Positions 9,036 to 17,700 are shown, counted from the first letter of the stretch. The stretch is DNA of 64,000 bases from Pelagimonas sp050633425 (GCF_050633425.1 NZ_JBOEGM010000024.1:18958-82957), one strand, 5' to 3'. Program-made: numbers and translations. The notes: generated by a model not told the origin, from the sequence alone.

Positions 9036-9526
9036 TCCGCGTCCTTGGTCCCGATGATATCGAGGCCTATCGTGCCCTTTGGCTTGACGGGCTTCGACGC
9101 GTTCCCGAAGCATTTTTGCTGACCGAGGTCGAAGCTTTGGGATTTGCGGATACCGCTTTGATCGCCAAACTTGCGTCTGGACAGTTCTTTGGGGCCTTTC
9201 AGGACGATAGGCTTGTTGGCCTGATTGCCATGCATCGGGGTGGCCCGGAACGGTTGCGCCATATGGCCGATATTGGCCCCCTATACATTCACCCAAGCGC
9301 GCAGGGGCAGGGGGTGGCCAAAGGGTTGCTGGATGCGGCGGAACAGGCCGCGCGTGATCTCGGCCTGCTTCAGCTTGAGCTTTGCGTGGATGCCACAAAC
9401 AGCCGCGCCATTTCTCTGTATCGCGCTGCTGGGTTCGCTCAAATCGGGTTGCGCCCCCGCTCTGTGATCATTAACGGCATCGCGCGCGACGATTTGATAA
9501 TGCTCAAAGCGCTCGACGCGGCTTGA
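9032..9526 (+). CDS. GNAT family N-acetyltransferase
   Basis: The 164-residue protein has a GNAT fold: acetyl-CoA binding motif A is seen as YIHPSAQGQGVAKGLLDAA at about 88-106 and motif B as ELCVDATNSRAISLYRAAGF near 118-137. These enzymes move an acetyl group from acetyl-CoA to an amine; the substrate here cannot be read from sequence. It is translationally coupled to the DUF2948 gene (ATGA overlap) and lies 51 bp before hisD. Synteny suggests a conserved Rhodobacterales arrangement. Confidence 0.88.
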   Translation: MIRVLGPDDIEAYRALWLDGLRRVPEAFLLTEVEALGFADTALIAKLASGQFFGAFQDDRLVGLIAMHRGGPERLRHMADIGPLYIHPSAQGQGVAKGLLDAAEQAARDLGLLQLELCVDATNSRAISLYRAAGFAQIGLRPRSVIINGIARDDLIMLKALDAA

Positions 9527-9577
9527 GGCTTGTCAGCGCAACGGCTATGCAACGCCCGTAACTTCGGAGATGCCGCC

Positions 9578-10879
9578 ATGCCAGTCTTTCTTGATGCCAG
9601 CCAGCCTGATTTTGAGACCGCCTTTACCGCGCTGCTCAATGCCAAACGTGAAGACAGCCCGGATGTTGATGCGGTTGTGGCCGGTATCATCGCCGATGTG
9701 CGCGCGCGCGGCGATGCGGCGGTTCTGGAGCTGACGGCCAAGTTTGATCGGCTAGAACTTGAGGCGTCTGGCTTGCGCTTTACGGCTCAGGAAATCGATG
9801 CATATTGCGCCCAAGTCCCCGAGGATGAGCGCCAAGCCTTAGAGCTGGCGGCCGCGCGTATCCGCGCTTATCACAGCCGTCAAATGCCCCAGGATGAACG
9901 CTGGACGGATGAGAGCGGCGCAGAGCTTGGCTGGCGCTGGACTGCGGTTTCGGCAGCGGGGCTCTATGTGCCCGGCGGTCTTGCCTCCTATCCGTCGTCG
10001 GTGTTGATGAACGCTATCCCAGCCAAGGTTGCCGGGGTGGAACGGCTTGCCATTGCCGTGCCGACACCTGACGGCGTTGTAAACCCGCTGGTGATGCTGG
10101 CGGCCAAGATTTCCGGCGTTGACGAAGTGTATCGCATTGGCGGGGCTCAGGCGATTGCCGCGCTGGCCTATGGCACGGAAACCATTGCGCCCGTTGATAA
10201 AATAACCGGACCGGGCAATGCTTTTGTCGCAGCCGCCAAACGTCGGGTTTTTGGCAAAGTGGGCATTGATATGATCGCTGGCCCGTCCGAAATTCTGGTC
10301 ATCGCAGATGCGGATAACGACCCGGATTGGATCGCCTTGGACCTGATGAGCCAAGCGGAACATGACGAAAGCGCCCAGTCGCTTTTGATCACGACAGACG
10401 CAGAATTTGGCCGCGCCGTGGCACAAGCCGTTGAAAAACGACTCGAAACGCTCGAGCGCCGCGCCATCGCCGGAGCAAGCTGGCGCGACTATGGCGCGGT
10501 GATCACCGTACGCGATCTCGATGAAGCGGCCGCGCTGTCCAACCGTATCGCACCTGAACACCTTGAGCTTTGTGTCGCCGATGCCGAAGCGCTGGCCGAC
10601 AAATGCCCGCATGCCGGCGCGATTTTCTTAGGCCAATGGACACCCGAAGCCATCGGCGATTATGTCGGCGGCCCCAACCACGTCTTGCCCACGGCGCGTT
10701 CGGCCCGTTTTAGCTCCGGCCTGTCGGTGATGGATTTTGTCAAACGTACGACACTGGCGCGCATGACGCCCGACGCATTGCGCGCCATTGGTCCCGCCGC
10801 CGAAACATTGGCCACGTCCGAAAGCCTTGAGGCGCATGGGCTGTCTGTTACTGCGCGGTTGAGAAAACTGAACGGGTAA
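9578..10879 (+). CDS. hisD: histidinol dehydrogenase
   Basis: The 433-residue enzyme starts at ATG 9578 (MPVFLDASQPDFE); a longer frame from 9530 has no support. It oxidises L-histidinol to histidine in two NAD-dependent steps, the last reactions of histidine synthesis. The zinc ligands Gln259 and His262 are in SQAEHDESAQS, the catalytic Glu-His pair in RIAPEHLEL, the further zinc Asp/His sites in VGGPNHVLPT and EAHGLSVTAR. All residues I would check are present. The other his genes are not in this window, so the pathway genes are scattered. Confidence 0.97.
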   Translation: MPVFLDASQPDFETAFTALLNAKREDSPDVDAVVAGIIADVRARGDAAVLELTAKFDRLELEASGLRFTAQEIDAYCAQVPEDERQALELAAARIRAYHSRQMPQDERWTDESGAELGWRWTAVSAAGLYVPGGLASYPSSVLMNAIPAKVAGVERLAIAVPTPDGVVNPLVMLAAKISGVDEVYRIGGAQAIAALAYGTETIAPVDKITGPGNAFVAAAKRRVFGKVGIDMIAGPSEILVIADADNDPDWIALDLMSQAEHDESAQSLLITTDAEFGRAVAQAVEKRLETLERRAIAGASWRDYGAVITVRDLDEAAALSNRIAPEHLELCVADAEALADKCPHAGAIFLGQWTPEAIGDYVGGPNHVLPTARSARFSSGLSVMDFVKRTTLARMTPDALRAIGPAAETLATSESLEAHGLSVTARLRKLNG

Positions 10880-10883
10880 ATCG

Positions 10884-11581
10884 ATGTTGCGCTACCTGGT
10901 TGTTTTATTGAGTATTACTCTGGGATTTGGTGCTATGGCTGGAGAAGCAGAGGACCGCAAGGTGCGGTCCATCGCGATTTTGGCGTCGCAAGGTGTTCCC
11001 TAAATCGATCACCTCCCGGTTAGTGACACTGAAGAACAAAGCTTGCGCCGTACCTCCGATGAAGTGGCCAAGCGTGCTTTGGCCTTGTTGATGGTTGCGG
11101 TTAAGGGGGAAACCCGCGATCATGAATTTGCACAAGACGTAGCCAAAGAGTTCGAAGCACTCCCTTATTTTTCGCCACTGGAACGCGTGTTTTTCCTAGA
11201 TGAAACGCCAACTGAACAAGATTACACAAACGCGATCTGGCGCTACGAAGCCGCATTTGTCTTGCTGTGGGCGCTTGGGTTTTATGACACGATGGATCGC
11301 CCCGGCCAGATCGTTGATGTGGCAACGATGGCAAGTATTGTTCGAGAATTGGGGGCCGATGGCGTTTTGTCCAAGGCCAAATTGCGCCCGCAAAGCGAAC
11401 TCTTGGATGCATCCGACCTTGCTTATCGTTACCATTGGGCCAGCGTCAGTGCGCGGCTGGGTCATGCGCCCATCCCGAACTGGATGGAGCCAAGCACACC
11501 TTTGAACGCCTCTACGCATTAAATTGGCTTGTCGGTGCTTACGATGATGCCAATTGGGACGAAATCGGCACTGACACGTAA
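10884..11581 (+). pseudogene. broken DUF4272-type gene with signal peptide
   Basis: An ATG at 10884 opens a frame with a clear signal peptide (MLRYLVVLLSITLGFGAMAG) and then RSIAILASQGVP before a TAA at 11001. The same frame continues immediately with IDHLPVSDTEEQSLRRTSDEVAKRALALL and about 150 residues with LLWALGFYD, a pattern I associate with DUF4272 (GIPxxxxLP then a RxxxEVAKRA helix). At about 11480 the frame is lost a second time: the expected ending FERLYALNWLVGAY...DEIGTDT is found two bases out of phase and ends at 11579-11581. Two independent lesions, one stop and one frameshift, argue for a recent pseudogene rather than a sequencing error, though each could be an assembly fault. 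Function of the family is unknown. Confidence 0.78.
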
Positions 11582-11695
11582 AATGTCCGCATTATTGGGC
11601 ATGGCGGAAAGTCGCGGTGTTTTAAGTTGCCTATTCATTGCTCCTTTGTCGCTCCCACGTTACACATTTGGGCAACAGGATAAGTGACTATTGCT

Positions 11696-12175
11696 ATGAC
11701 CCGTATCGCACATATCGAACTTGATGACGCCAATCTGCCGCCACCCACGCCAGAGATCGAACAAGAACGCCGCGTGGCGATGTTCGACTTGATGGAGGAA
11801 AACTCGTTTTCCTTGCCCAAGCGCGATGATCGTGTCACGCCTGATGGCCCGTATAATGTCGGCCTGTCGATCCGCGACAAGCGGCTTGTGTTTGATGTGA
11901 CGACTGTCGCCAAGGAAAAAGCCGCTGAGTTTCATCTATCTCTGTCGCCGTTTCGGCAAGTGGTCAAAGACTACTTTCAGATCTGCAAAAGCTATTTTGA
12001 CGCGGTGAAAACTCTGCCGCCCAGCCAAATTGAAACCATTGATATGGCCCGTCGTGGGATCCACAACGAAGGTGCGCGCATCCTGCAAGAACGTCTGGAA
12101 GGCAAGGCTGAGATTGACGATGCCACCGCCCGCCGGCTGTTTACGCTGGTGTGTGTTCTGCATTTTGGGGGCTGA
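11696..12175 (+). CDS. UPF0262 family protein
   Basis: Starting at ATG 11696 gives 159 residues (MTRIAHIELDD), matching the family's usual ~158. A GTG at 11684 would add four residues and has an AGGA closer by, so the start is not certain. The signature PPTPEIEQERRVAMFDL and the C-terminal IETIDMARRGIHNEGA are the conserved UPF0262 blocks. Function is unknown; it is an alphaproteobacterial family. It lies directly upstream of a phosphotyrosine-phosphatase-like gene and infA, a conserved neighbourhood in Rhodobacterales. Confidence 0.9.
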   Translation: MTRIAHIELDDANLPPPTPEIEQERRVAMFDLMEENSFSLPKRDDRVTPDGPYNVGLSIRDKRLVFDVTTVAKEKAAEFHLSLSPFRQVVKDYFQICKSYFDAVKTLPPSQIETIDMARRGIHNEGARILQERLEGKAEIDDATARRLFTLVCVLHFGG

Positions 12176-12179
12176 CCGG

Positions 12180-12623
12180 GTGACGTCGCGTCCTCAGTCA
12201 ATTCTGTTTTGCTGTGATCACAATGCGGTGCGCTCTCCCATGGCTGAAGGGGTGATGAAAAAACTCTTTGGCACGGAAACATATGTGCAATCGGTTGGGG
12301 TCATGAACGATCTTGAGATTGATGGCTTTGCCATTGCTGTGTGTTCAGAAATCGGCGTTGAACTGTCGCGCCATCGCTCTCGGTCTTTTGAAGAAATGGA
12401 AGAGCATGGTGAGGCGTTGTCGGGGTTCGATGTGATCGTAACCCTGTCCCCGGCCTCGCAGCGCCGTGCGCTTGAACTGACGCGGTATTACCATCTGTCG
12501 GTGGAATATTGGCCCATTTTGGACCCGACGGGCATCGGTGAAACACGTGAGCAAAAGCTCAATGCCTATCGGCAAACGCGGGATCAACTGGCCGACAAGC
12601 TTCGGGAAAAATGGGGCGACTAG
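12180..12623 (+). CDS. low-molecular-weight phosphotyrosine phosphatase family protein
   Basis: From GTG 12180 the product has 147 residues (MTSRPQSILFCCDHNAVRSP). The phosphate-binding loop CX5R is Cys12-DHNAV-Arg18-Ser, and the general acid lies in ILDPTG, so the catalytic set is complete. The loop sequence DHNAV differs from the common TGNIC, which suggests another substrate range, perhaps arsenate- or phosphotyrosine-type. It follows UPF0262 by 4 bp and probably forms one unit with it. The longer frame starting at 12030 runs through UPF0262 and is rejected. Confidence 0.85.
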   Translation: MTSRPQSILFCCDHNAVRSPMAEGVMKKLFGTETYVQSVGVMNDLEIDGFAIAVCSEIGVELSRHRSRSFEEMEEHGEALSGFDVIVTLSPASQRRALELTRYYHLSVEYWPILDPTGIGETREQKLNAYRQTRDQLADKLREKWGD

Positions 12624-12788
12624 AGCGCGATTCGAAAAGGTGATGCGGCAAGTGGGGCCTAAAATCGCTGTGTTAGCGCAGTGAAAGACGTCTTGGTGCC
12701 CATTTGAAGGCCATATTCAGGCCGCATTAACCCTAATGCAGCTATATGTGGGTTGAAAATCCTTGCCAAAAGGCTCATATCGCAGGTG

Positions 12789-12805
12789 CCCTGCGTCTGG
12801 CAGGG
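12789..12805 (+). promoter_or_regulatory. hairpin in the infA leader
   Basis: CCCTGC and GCAGGG form a perfect 6-bp stem with a 5-base loop, ending about 20 bases before the infA start codon. It may limit or protect the leader; no regulator is known to me. A weak TTGAAA/CATATC promoter-like pair lies just upstream. Confidence 0.35.
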
Positions 12806-12825
12806 TGGCAAATATAGGATAAAAC

Positions 12826-13044
12826 ATGGCCAAGGAAGATACTCTCGAATTCCCCGGTGTCGTGAAGGAACTCCTGCCGAATGCGACATTCCGGGTCGAG
12901 CTTGAGAACGGCCATGAGATTATCGCACATACGGCAGGCAAGATGCGCAAAAACCGCATCCGTGTTCTGGCTGGCGACCGCGTACAGGTTGAAATGACGC
13001 CTTATGATCTGACCAAAGGGCGCATCAACTACCGCTTCAAATAA
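12826..13044 (+). CDS. infA: translation initiation factor IF-1
   Basis: This is a 72-residue S1/OB-fold protein with the canonical sequence MAKEDTLEFPGVVKELLPNA and the ending DLTKGRINYRFK. IF-1 binds the A site of the 30S subunit and helps IF-2 and IF-3 select the initiator tRNA. Length and sequence match the bacterial family throughout. It appears to be a single transcription unit: a 200-bp leader lies upstream and a strong terminator follows 16 bp after the stop. Confidence 0.98.
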   Translation: MAKEDTLEFPGVVKELLPNATFRVELENGHEIIAHTAGKMRKNRIRVLAGDRVQVEMTPYDLTKGRINYRFK

Positions 13045-13060
13045 GCGTTGATAAGCAAAT

Positions 13061-13087
13061 CGCCGGGCCAAAACGCCCGGCGTTTTT
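13061..13087 (+). terminator. rho-independent terminator after infA
   Basis: CGCCGGGC and GCCCGGCG form a perfect 8-bp GC-rich stem around a CAAAAC loop, followed by five T. It directly follows infA and separates it from maf. Confidence 0.9.
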
Positions 13088-13128
13088 CTAACCTCATGAC
13101 ATATGTGTCCGCGTCGCGGGCGCTCCTT

Positions 13129-13168
13129 AAATTCCTACCGGAATTTTGCAAAAGTTTTCAAACTTTTG
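13129..13168 (+). repeat. dispersed double-hairpin repeat, copy 1
   Basis: Two adjacent hairpins: AAATTCC/GGAATTT with a 4-base loop, then CAAAAGTTT/AAACTTTTG with a 2-base loop. A second copy with the same order and similar sequence is at 60110-60152. Both are in spacers, here between the infA terminator and maf. AT-rich composition makes it stand out from the surrounding DNA. Confidence 0.7.
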
Positions 13169-13230
13169 ACAGCGCGTGCCGCCGACGCGCCCCTCACACA
13201 TCCATTTCCTTTGCCTTTAGGTCCGCTCTC

Positions 13231-13821
13231 ATGACTGAAACGCCTCGCCTCATCCTCGGCTCAGGCAGCCCGCGCCGCCGCGAACTGCTGGCTCAGCTTG
13301 GCATCACTGCCGACGATATCCGCCCGCCCGATATCAACGAAGACCCCCACAAAGGCGAGGCAGCGCGCCCCTATTGCGTTCGTTTGGCGCGCGAAAAGGC
13401 ACAGGCGATCCCTTCGGAGCCGAGTGAAATTGTCTTGTCGGCCGACACCACAGTTGCGCTGGGTCGTCGCATCCTTGGGAAGCCGCGCGATGCTGGCGAA
13501 GCCGCTGAATTCCTGACCAAACTTGCGGGGCGGCGTCATCGCGTGATCACCGCTGTTGCGGTGCGCAAAGGGGATCAGATCTGGGAGCGCGATGTTGTCA
13601 CTCAGGTCAAAATGAAAAACCTGTCTAACGAAGAACTCAATGCCTACCTCGCCTCCAACGATTGGCAGGGCAAGGCCGGTGGGTATGCCATTCAGGGCCC
13701 TGCAGGGGCGTTTATCCCATGGATCAACGGCTCATTTACGGCGGTTGTTGGCCTTCCTTTGGCGGAAACTGCGAATTTGCTTCTGTCTGCGGGCTATCCG
13801 CTCTACAAGCCCGCGTCATGA
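13231..13821 (+). CDS. maf: Maf family nucleotide pyrophosphatase
   Basis: The ATG at 13231 gives 196 residues; an upstream frame to 13048 crosses the infA terminator and is rejected. The N-terminal LILGSGSPRRRELL corresponds to the Maf SxSPRR motif that binds the nucleotide, with LSADTTVALGRRILGKP and GKAGGYAIQGPAG as the other conserved blocks. Maf proteins hydrolyse non-canonical or pyrimidine nucleoside triphosphates to monophosphates and can restrain septation. The motif set fits the dTTP/UTP-type (YhdE-like) branch, but the subfamily is not certain. It overlaps the RNase gene by 4 bp. Confidence 0.93.
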   Translation: MTETPRLILGSGSPRRRELLAQLGITADDIRPPDINEDPHKGEAARPYCVRLAREKAQAIPSEPSEIVLSADTTVALGRRILGKPRDAGEAAEFLTKLAGRRHRVITAVAVRKGDQIWERDVVTQVKMKNLSNEELNAYLASNDWQGKAGGYAIQGPAGAFIPWINGSFTAVVGLPLAETANLLLSAGYPLYKPAS

Positions 13822-14864
13822 AGGGTACAACCATTGCACTTGACCACTGGCAGGGCCGCGAAGCCGCCGCGCTGATTCAGGATGGTCATCTTGAGGACCT
13901 GTTGATCGACACCGATCTGCCGCGTCCCGGCACCATTTATCGTGGCATTGCAGACCGTCCGGTCAAGGGGCAGGGCGGGATGTTCCTGCGCACCCCGGAT
14001 GGCAACGCCTTCTTGCGTCAGGTCAAAGGGCTCAAACCCGGTCAGCCGCTTTTGGTTCAGGTCACTGGCTATGCGGAACTTGGCAAAGCGATTCCTGTCA
14101 CCCAGCGCCTATTGTTCAAATCGCGCTACGCCATCGTGACCCCCGGCGCGCCGGGGATCAATGTGTCGCGTCGTATCAAAGATGATGACATCCGCGAGAT
14201 GGTCAAAGAAGCCGCCCACGAAGGTTTGGCCGAAGCACCGCTTCCTGATGAGGCAGGGTTGATCTTGCGGTCTTGCTGCGCCGAGGCTTCGCCGGAAGAC
14301 ATCACCGAAGACGTCATCGCCATGTGCCAGCTTGCTGCCAATGTTCTTGCGGACACTGGGACCGAGGCAGAAATCCTTTCCGAAGGGGACGGCCCGCATG
14401 CCCAAGCGTGGCGCGAATGGACCGATCCGGCCCATATTGCTGCCCAAGATGGCAGTTTTGAACATCACGAAGTGCTCGACATGATCGACGCGGCCATGCG
14501 CCCCCATGTGCCGCTTGCAGGCGGCTATTCGATGATCATCGAGCCCACGTCGGCTTTGGTTGCGGTTGATATCAACACCGGCGGCGACACGTCCTTTTCT
14601 GCAGGGCTTAAGGCCAATCTTGCCGCGCTCAAAGATTTGCCGCGCCAATTGCGTCTGCGTGGTTTGGGGGGACAGATCATTGTCGATCCTGCGCCTTGCC
14701 CGAAAAAGGATCGCAAACAGCTCGAAGGCTCTTTGCGCGCCGCTCTCAAACGCGAGTCAACTGAGACCATTTTGGCCGGTTGGACACAGCTTGGCTTGAT
14801 GGAAATTCAACGCAAGCGTGATCGCGTTTCGCTCAAGTCACTGCTAAAATCTGCGGGGAAATAA
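13818..14864 (+). CDS. short ribonuclease E/G family protein
   Basis: The product has 348 residues from the ATG overlapping the maf stop. Compared with RNase G (~490) and RNase E (>900) it is short, covering an S1-like region and the DNase I-like catalytic domain. The two metal-binding aspartates are visible in LVAVDINTGGD and QIIVDPAPCPKKDR; the second site reads DP where RNase E/G usually has DF. There is no C-terminal scaffold or zinc-link CPxC motif. It is likely a cytoplasmic endoribonuclease of the small alphaproteobacterial type found beside maf and yacG. A full-length RNase E presumably lies elsewhere. Confidence 0.88.
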   Translation: MKGTTIALDHWQGREAAALIQDGHLEDLLIDTDLPRPGTIYRGIADRPVKGQGGMFLRTPDGNAFLRQVKGLKPGQPLLVQVTGYAELGKAIPVTQRLLFKSRYAIVTPGAPGINVSRRIKDDDIREMVKEAAHEGLAEAPLPDEAGLILRSCCAEASPEDITEDVIAMCQLAANVLADTGTEAEILSEGDGPHAQAWREWTDPAHIAAQDGSFEHHEVLDMIDAAMRPHVPLAGGYSMIIEPTSALVAVDINTGGDTSFSAGLKANLAALKDLPRQLRLRGLGGQIIVDPAPCPKKDRKQLEGSLRAALKRESTETILAGWTQLGLMEIQRKRDRVSLKSLLKSAGK

Positions 14865-14867
14865 GCG

Positions 14868-15050
14868 ATGTCCTGCCCAATCTGCTCAAAGCCCACGGAG
14901 GCAAAATACCGTCCCTTTTGTTCCAAGCGTTGCGCCGATGTTGATTTGGCGAAATGGCTTGGCGGGGCATATGCGACGCCCTCCAACGATCCCGAAGACA
15001 TGGAAGAAGCTGCGCTGGCAAGCCAAGAGGCCCAACGCAAACCCCACTAA
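14868..15050 (+). CDS. yacG: DNA gyrase inhibitor YacG
   Basis: A 60-residue zinc-finger protein. Four cysteines in CPIC (residues 3-6) and CSKRC (about 18-22) bind Zn, followed by the conserved DLAKWLGGAY segment. YacG binds GyrB and inhibits gyrase. It starts three bases after the RNase stop, so maf, the RNase and yacG form one operon as in many alphaproteobacteria. No unusual features. Confidence 0.93.
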   Translation: MSCPICSKPTEAKYRPFCSKRCADVDLAKWLGGAYATPSNDPEDMEEAALASQEAQRKPH

Positions 15051-15118
15051 GTGCGGCTTCAAATCTGTGGTGTCTGATTGCGAAACTGCCCTAAGGAGGG
15101 GGTGAAACTTCGCCGCCT

Positions 15119-15136
15119 CTGGACAGTTCTGTCCAG
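15119..15136. promoter_or_regulatory. perfect inverted repeat upstream of pxpB
   Basis: CTGGACAG-TT-CTGTCCAG is a perfect 8-bp palindrome 35 bp before the pxpB start. It could be an operator or a leader hairpin. No regulator gene is next to it, so the partner is unknown. Confidence 0.45.
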
Positions 15137-15171
15137 CTGTGATTGCTTCCAATCCAGAGGACTAAACAGCA

Positions 15172-15912
15172 ATGACCCCCATCAGCCCCCCGCATTTCCC
15201 ACGCATTGATTCCGTTGGATTAGACGGTGTTTTGGTGCGGTTTGCTGGCACCCTGTCAGAACCGGCCAATCGCGCTGCGCTAGCCTTTCGGGTGTCGGTC
15301 GAGCAAGCGAGTTGGGAGGGGGTTGAGGAATGTTCGACCTCCTTGGTGTCCACGTATCTTCGTTTTGACCCGCTCCATGTGGATTTTGCCGATCTCAGCC
15401 AGAAATTGCACAGCTTGATCGCATCCCAGGATTGGTACGCAGTCAAGCTGCCACAACATCGCCGGTTGCACCGCATCCCAACTGTTTATGGCACCGATCT
15501 CGCTCCGCAACTGGCCGAGGCCGCAAAGGCGGCGGGTCAGAGTCAAGAGCAAGCCATTTCAACGCTTTCGACCACGCAAACCCGCGTCACCACCATTGGG
15601 TTTGCCCCCGGCCAACCCTATCTTGGAACGCTTCCGCCCGAATGGGATATTCCGCGCCAAACCGGGCTGACGCCGCTCGTTCCAGTTGGGGCTTTGGTGG
15701 TGGCGATCCGGCAATTGGTCTTGTTTTCCGTCTCAACCCCCACAGGGTGGCGGCACATCGGCCAAACTGCTGCGCACTTGTTTCAGCCCACACAGGATGA
15801 GCCCTTTCTGCTGCGTCCGGGCGATGAAATCCTGTTTCCCTCTATTGGCCGTGAGGCCTATGAAACCCTTACATCCGACCCGACTGGCGGCATTATAAGT
15901 GAGCCGTTGTGA
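15172..15912 (+). CDS. pxpB: 5-oxoprolinase subunit PxpB (KipI/AHS1 family)
   Basis: The 246-residue protein matches the AHS1/KipI family (allophanate hydrolase subunit 1-like). The C-terminal block TTIGFAPGQPYLGTLPPEW, with the cyclophilin-like fold's conserved GF.PG.pYL pattern, and PTGWRHIGQTAAHLF are clear. Together with PxpA and PxpC it forms an ATP-dependent 5-oxoprolinase that opens pyroglutamate to glutamate. The order B-C-A with overlapping ends (TGATG to pxpC) is typical. The older label as a kinase inhibitor (KipI) is less likely outside Bacillus. Confidence 0.93.
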   Translation: MTPISPPHFPRIDSVGLDGVLVRFAGTLSEPANRAALAFRVSVEQASWEGVEECSTSLVSTYLRFDPLHVDFADLSQKLHSLIASQDWYAVKLPQHRRLHRIPTVYGTDLAPQLAEAAKAAGQSQEQAISTLSTTQTRVTTIGFAPGQPYLGTLPPEWDIPRQTGLTPLVPVGALVVAIRQLVLFSVSTPTGWRHIGQTAAHLFQPTQDEPFLLRPGDEILFPSIGREAYETLTSDPTGGIISEPL

Positions 15913-16916
15913 TGACCGTTTTGAAAATACATGAGGTCGGTCCCGGCGTGTCGGTTCAGGACATGGGCCGGAGCGGTTACCTCGATCTTGGACTGTCGCG
16001 GGGCGGGGCGGCTGATACGACTGCCCTTGCCGAAGTGGCGGCGCTCTTGCAGCAACCTATTGGCGCAGCGTTGGAAATGGCCGGGTATGGTGGGCGCTTC
16101 GAGGCGACTTCCCCACTACGCATCGCCCTAAGCGGCGCGCCAATGCGGGCCAGCATTGATGGCGATCCAGTGTCTTGGCATGCTTCGCATCGTTTGAATG
16201 CGCAGAGCATTCTGGAGATTACATCCGTGACTCAGGGGGTGTACGGATATTTGGGGATTGGCGGCGGTATTGCGACCAAACCTGTGTTGGGTGGACAGGG
16301 CGCGCATTTAACCGCAGGTCTGGGCCGTGCGCTTCAATCCGGCGACACCCTGCCACTTGCCCCCGACAGAGGCAGTGTGACGGGTCTGGCGCTCAGTCCA
16401 AAGCCGCGTTGGGATGCCGGCACCATTCGTGTATTGCCAAGCCTGCAAACCGAACTCTTTTCTGAAGAACAACGTCGCCGGTTCGAAACAACGACCTTGA
16501 CGCGCGATACCCGTGGCAACCGGATGGGAGTACGCCTTTTGCCTCAGGGCGAAGGATTTGGCCTTAGCGCTGGTGGGACCATTCTGTCCGAGGTGATCAC
16601 CCCCGGTGACATTCAAATTCCCGGCGACGGAGCCCCATATATCCTGTTGGCAGAATGCCAAACGACCGGGGGTTATCCGCGTATTGGTACTGTCATTCCC
16701 GCCGATTTGCCCCGTGTTGCGCAAGCGGGGGCGGGCACCAAACTGCGCTTTCAGTTTGTTACGCGCGACGAGGCCCTGGCCATTGAAACCGCCCATCGCA
16801 AAGACTTGGCCAATCTGCCCCGCGCCACCTATCCTTTGATCCGCGACCCCGCAGATATCGCTGACCTTTTATCCTACACCCTGATCAGTGGTGTTACCGC
16901 CGGAGAGGACATCTAA
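15912..16916 (+). CDS. pxpC: 5-oxoprolinase subunit PxpC (KipA/AHS2 family)
   Basis: The 334-residue AHS2-family protein begins at ATG 15912 (MTVLKIHEVGPGVSVQD), which overlaps the pxpB stop as TGATG. Conserved blocks are VQDMGRSGYLDLGLSRGGAAD, GNRMGVRL and ILSEVITPGDIQIPGDG. It is the second partner of the PxpAB-C oxoprolinase in the cytoplasm. An in-frame GTG three bases upstream is possible but adds one residue only. The stop TAA overlaps the pxpA ATG (TAATG), indicating coupled translation. Confidence 0.93.
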   Translation: MTVLKIHEVGPGVSVQDMGRSGYLDLGLSRGGAADTTALAEVAALLQQPIGAALEMAGYGGRFEATSPLRIALSGAPMRASIDGDPVSWHASHRLNAQSILEITSVTQGVYGYLGIGGGIATKPVLGGQGAHLTAGLGRALQSGDTLPLAPDRGSVTGLALSPKPRWDAGTIRVLPSLQTELFSEEQRRRFETTTLTRDTRGNRMGVRLLPQGEGFGLSAGGTILSEVITPGDIQIPGDGAPYILLAECQTTGGYPRIGTVIPADLPRVAQAGAGTKLRFQFVTRDEALAIETAHRKDLANLPRATYPLIRDPADIADLLSYTLISGVTAGEDI

Positions 16917-17695
16917 TGACCAAACTGACCGTCGATCTCAACGCCGATATGGGCGAAAGCTTTGGACCTTGGGTGATGGGGCAGGATGAGGCACTCCTGA
17001 AGGTGGTGACATCGGCCAATATCGCTTGCGGCTTTCACGCCGGTGACCCCGACGTTATGGCCACAACCATTGCCACTGCCCATAAAAACGGTGTTGGTAT
17101 TGGCTGTCATCCCGGTTTCCCCGACCTGCAGGGATTTGGCCGGCGGAATATGAAGCTTGCGCTGCCGAGCCTACGTAATCTGGTCCAATATCAATTGGGG
17201 GCATCCTTGGCGATGGCACGGGCGCAGGGCGCGCAGGTTCGACATCTAAAATTGCATGGGGCGCTGGCCAATATGTGTTCGGCGGATGAAGCCATGGCCA
17301 CAGCCTGTTATGAGGCCGCTCTGGAGATCGCCCCGGACATTATCGTCATGGTTTTGGCGGCAACGGCCCAGCAAAAGGCAGTGGAAAAGCTCGGCTGCTT
17401 GTGGGCGGGCGAAATCTTTGCTGATCGGGCGTATAATGCGGATGCAACTTTGGTTGATCGCAGCCTGCCGGGCGCTGTGATACATGACCCAGACCATGCC
17501 GCCGAGCGTATCCTTGAAATGGTCCAAGCCGGAGCTATTTTGCCAGAAACGGGCGATCCGATCCCGGCGGCTGTTGATACAATTTGTTTGCATGGTGATG
17601 GCGAAACGGCTCTGCAAATCGCCCGCTCGGTCCGGGCCAAATTGGAATCGGCGGGCGTTGTTTTACAGCCGTTTCAAGGTCAGCGCAGTTGCTGA
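16916..17695 (+). CDS. pxpA: 5-oxoprolinase subunit PxpA (LamB/YcsF family)
   Basis: This 259-residue protein carries the LamB/YcsF signature: VDLNADMGESFGPW at the start, SANIACGFHAGDP at about 34-46 and GCHPGFPDLQGFGRR near 62-76. PxpA is the ATP-using subunit of 5-oxoprolinase. The complete pxpBCA set suggests that the cell recycles pyroglutamate formed from glutamine damage or peptide turnover. It converges on znuA, with a stem-loop between the two genes. Confidence 0.94.
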   Translation: MTKLTVDLNADMGESFGPWVMGQDEALLKVVTSANIACGFHAGDPDVMATTIATAHKNGVGIGCHPGFPDLQGFGRRNMKLALPSLRNLVQYQLGASLAMARAQGAQVRHLKLHGALANMCSADEAMATACYEAALEIAPDIIVMVLAATAQQKAVEKLGCLWAGEIFADRAYNADATLVDRSLPGAVIHDPDHAAERILEMVQAGAILPETGDPIPAAVDTICLHGDGETALQIARSVRAKLESAGVVLQPFQGQRSC

Positions 17696-17700
17696 AACGA

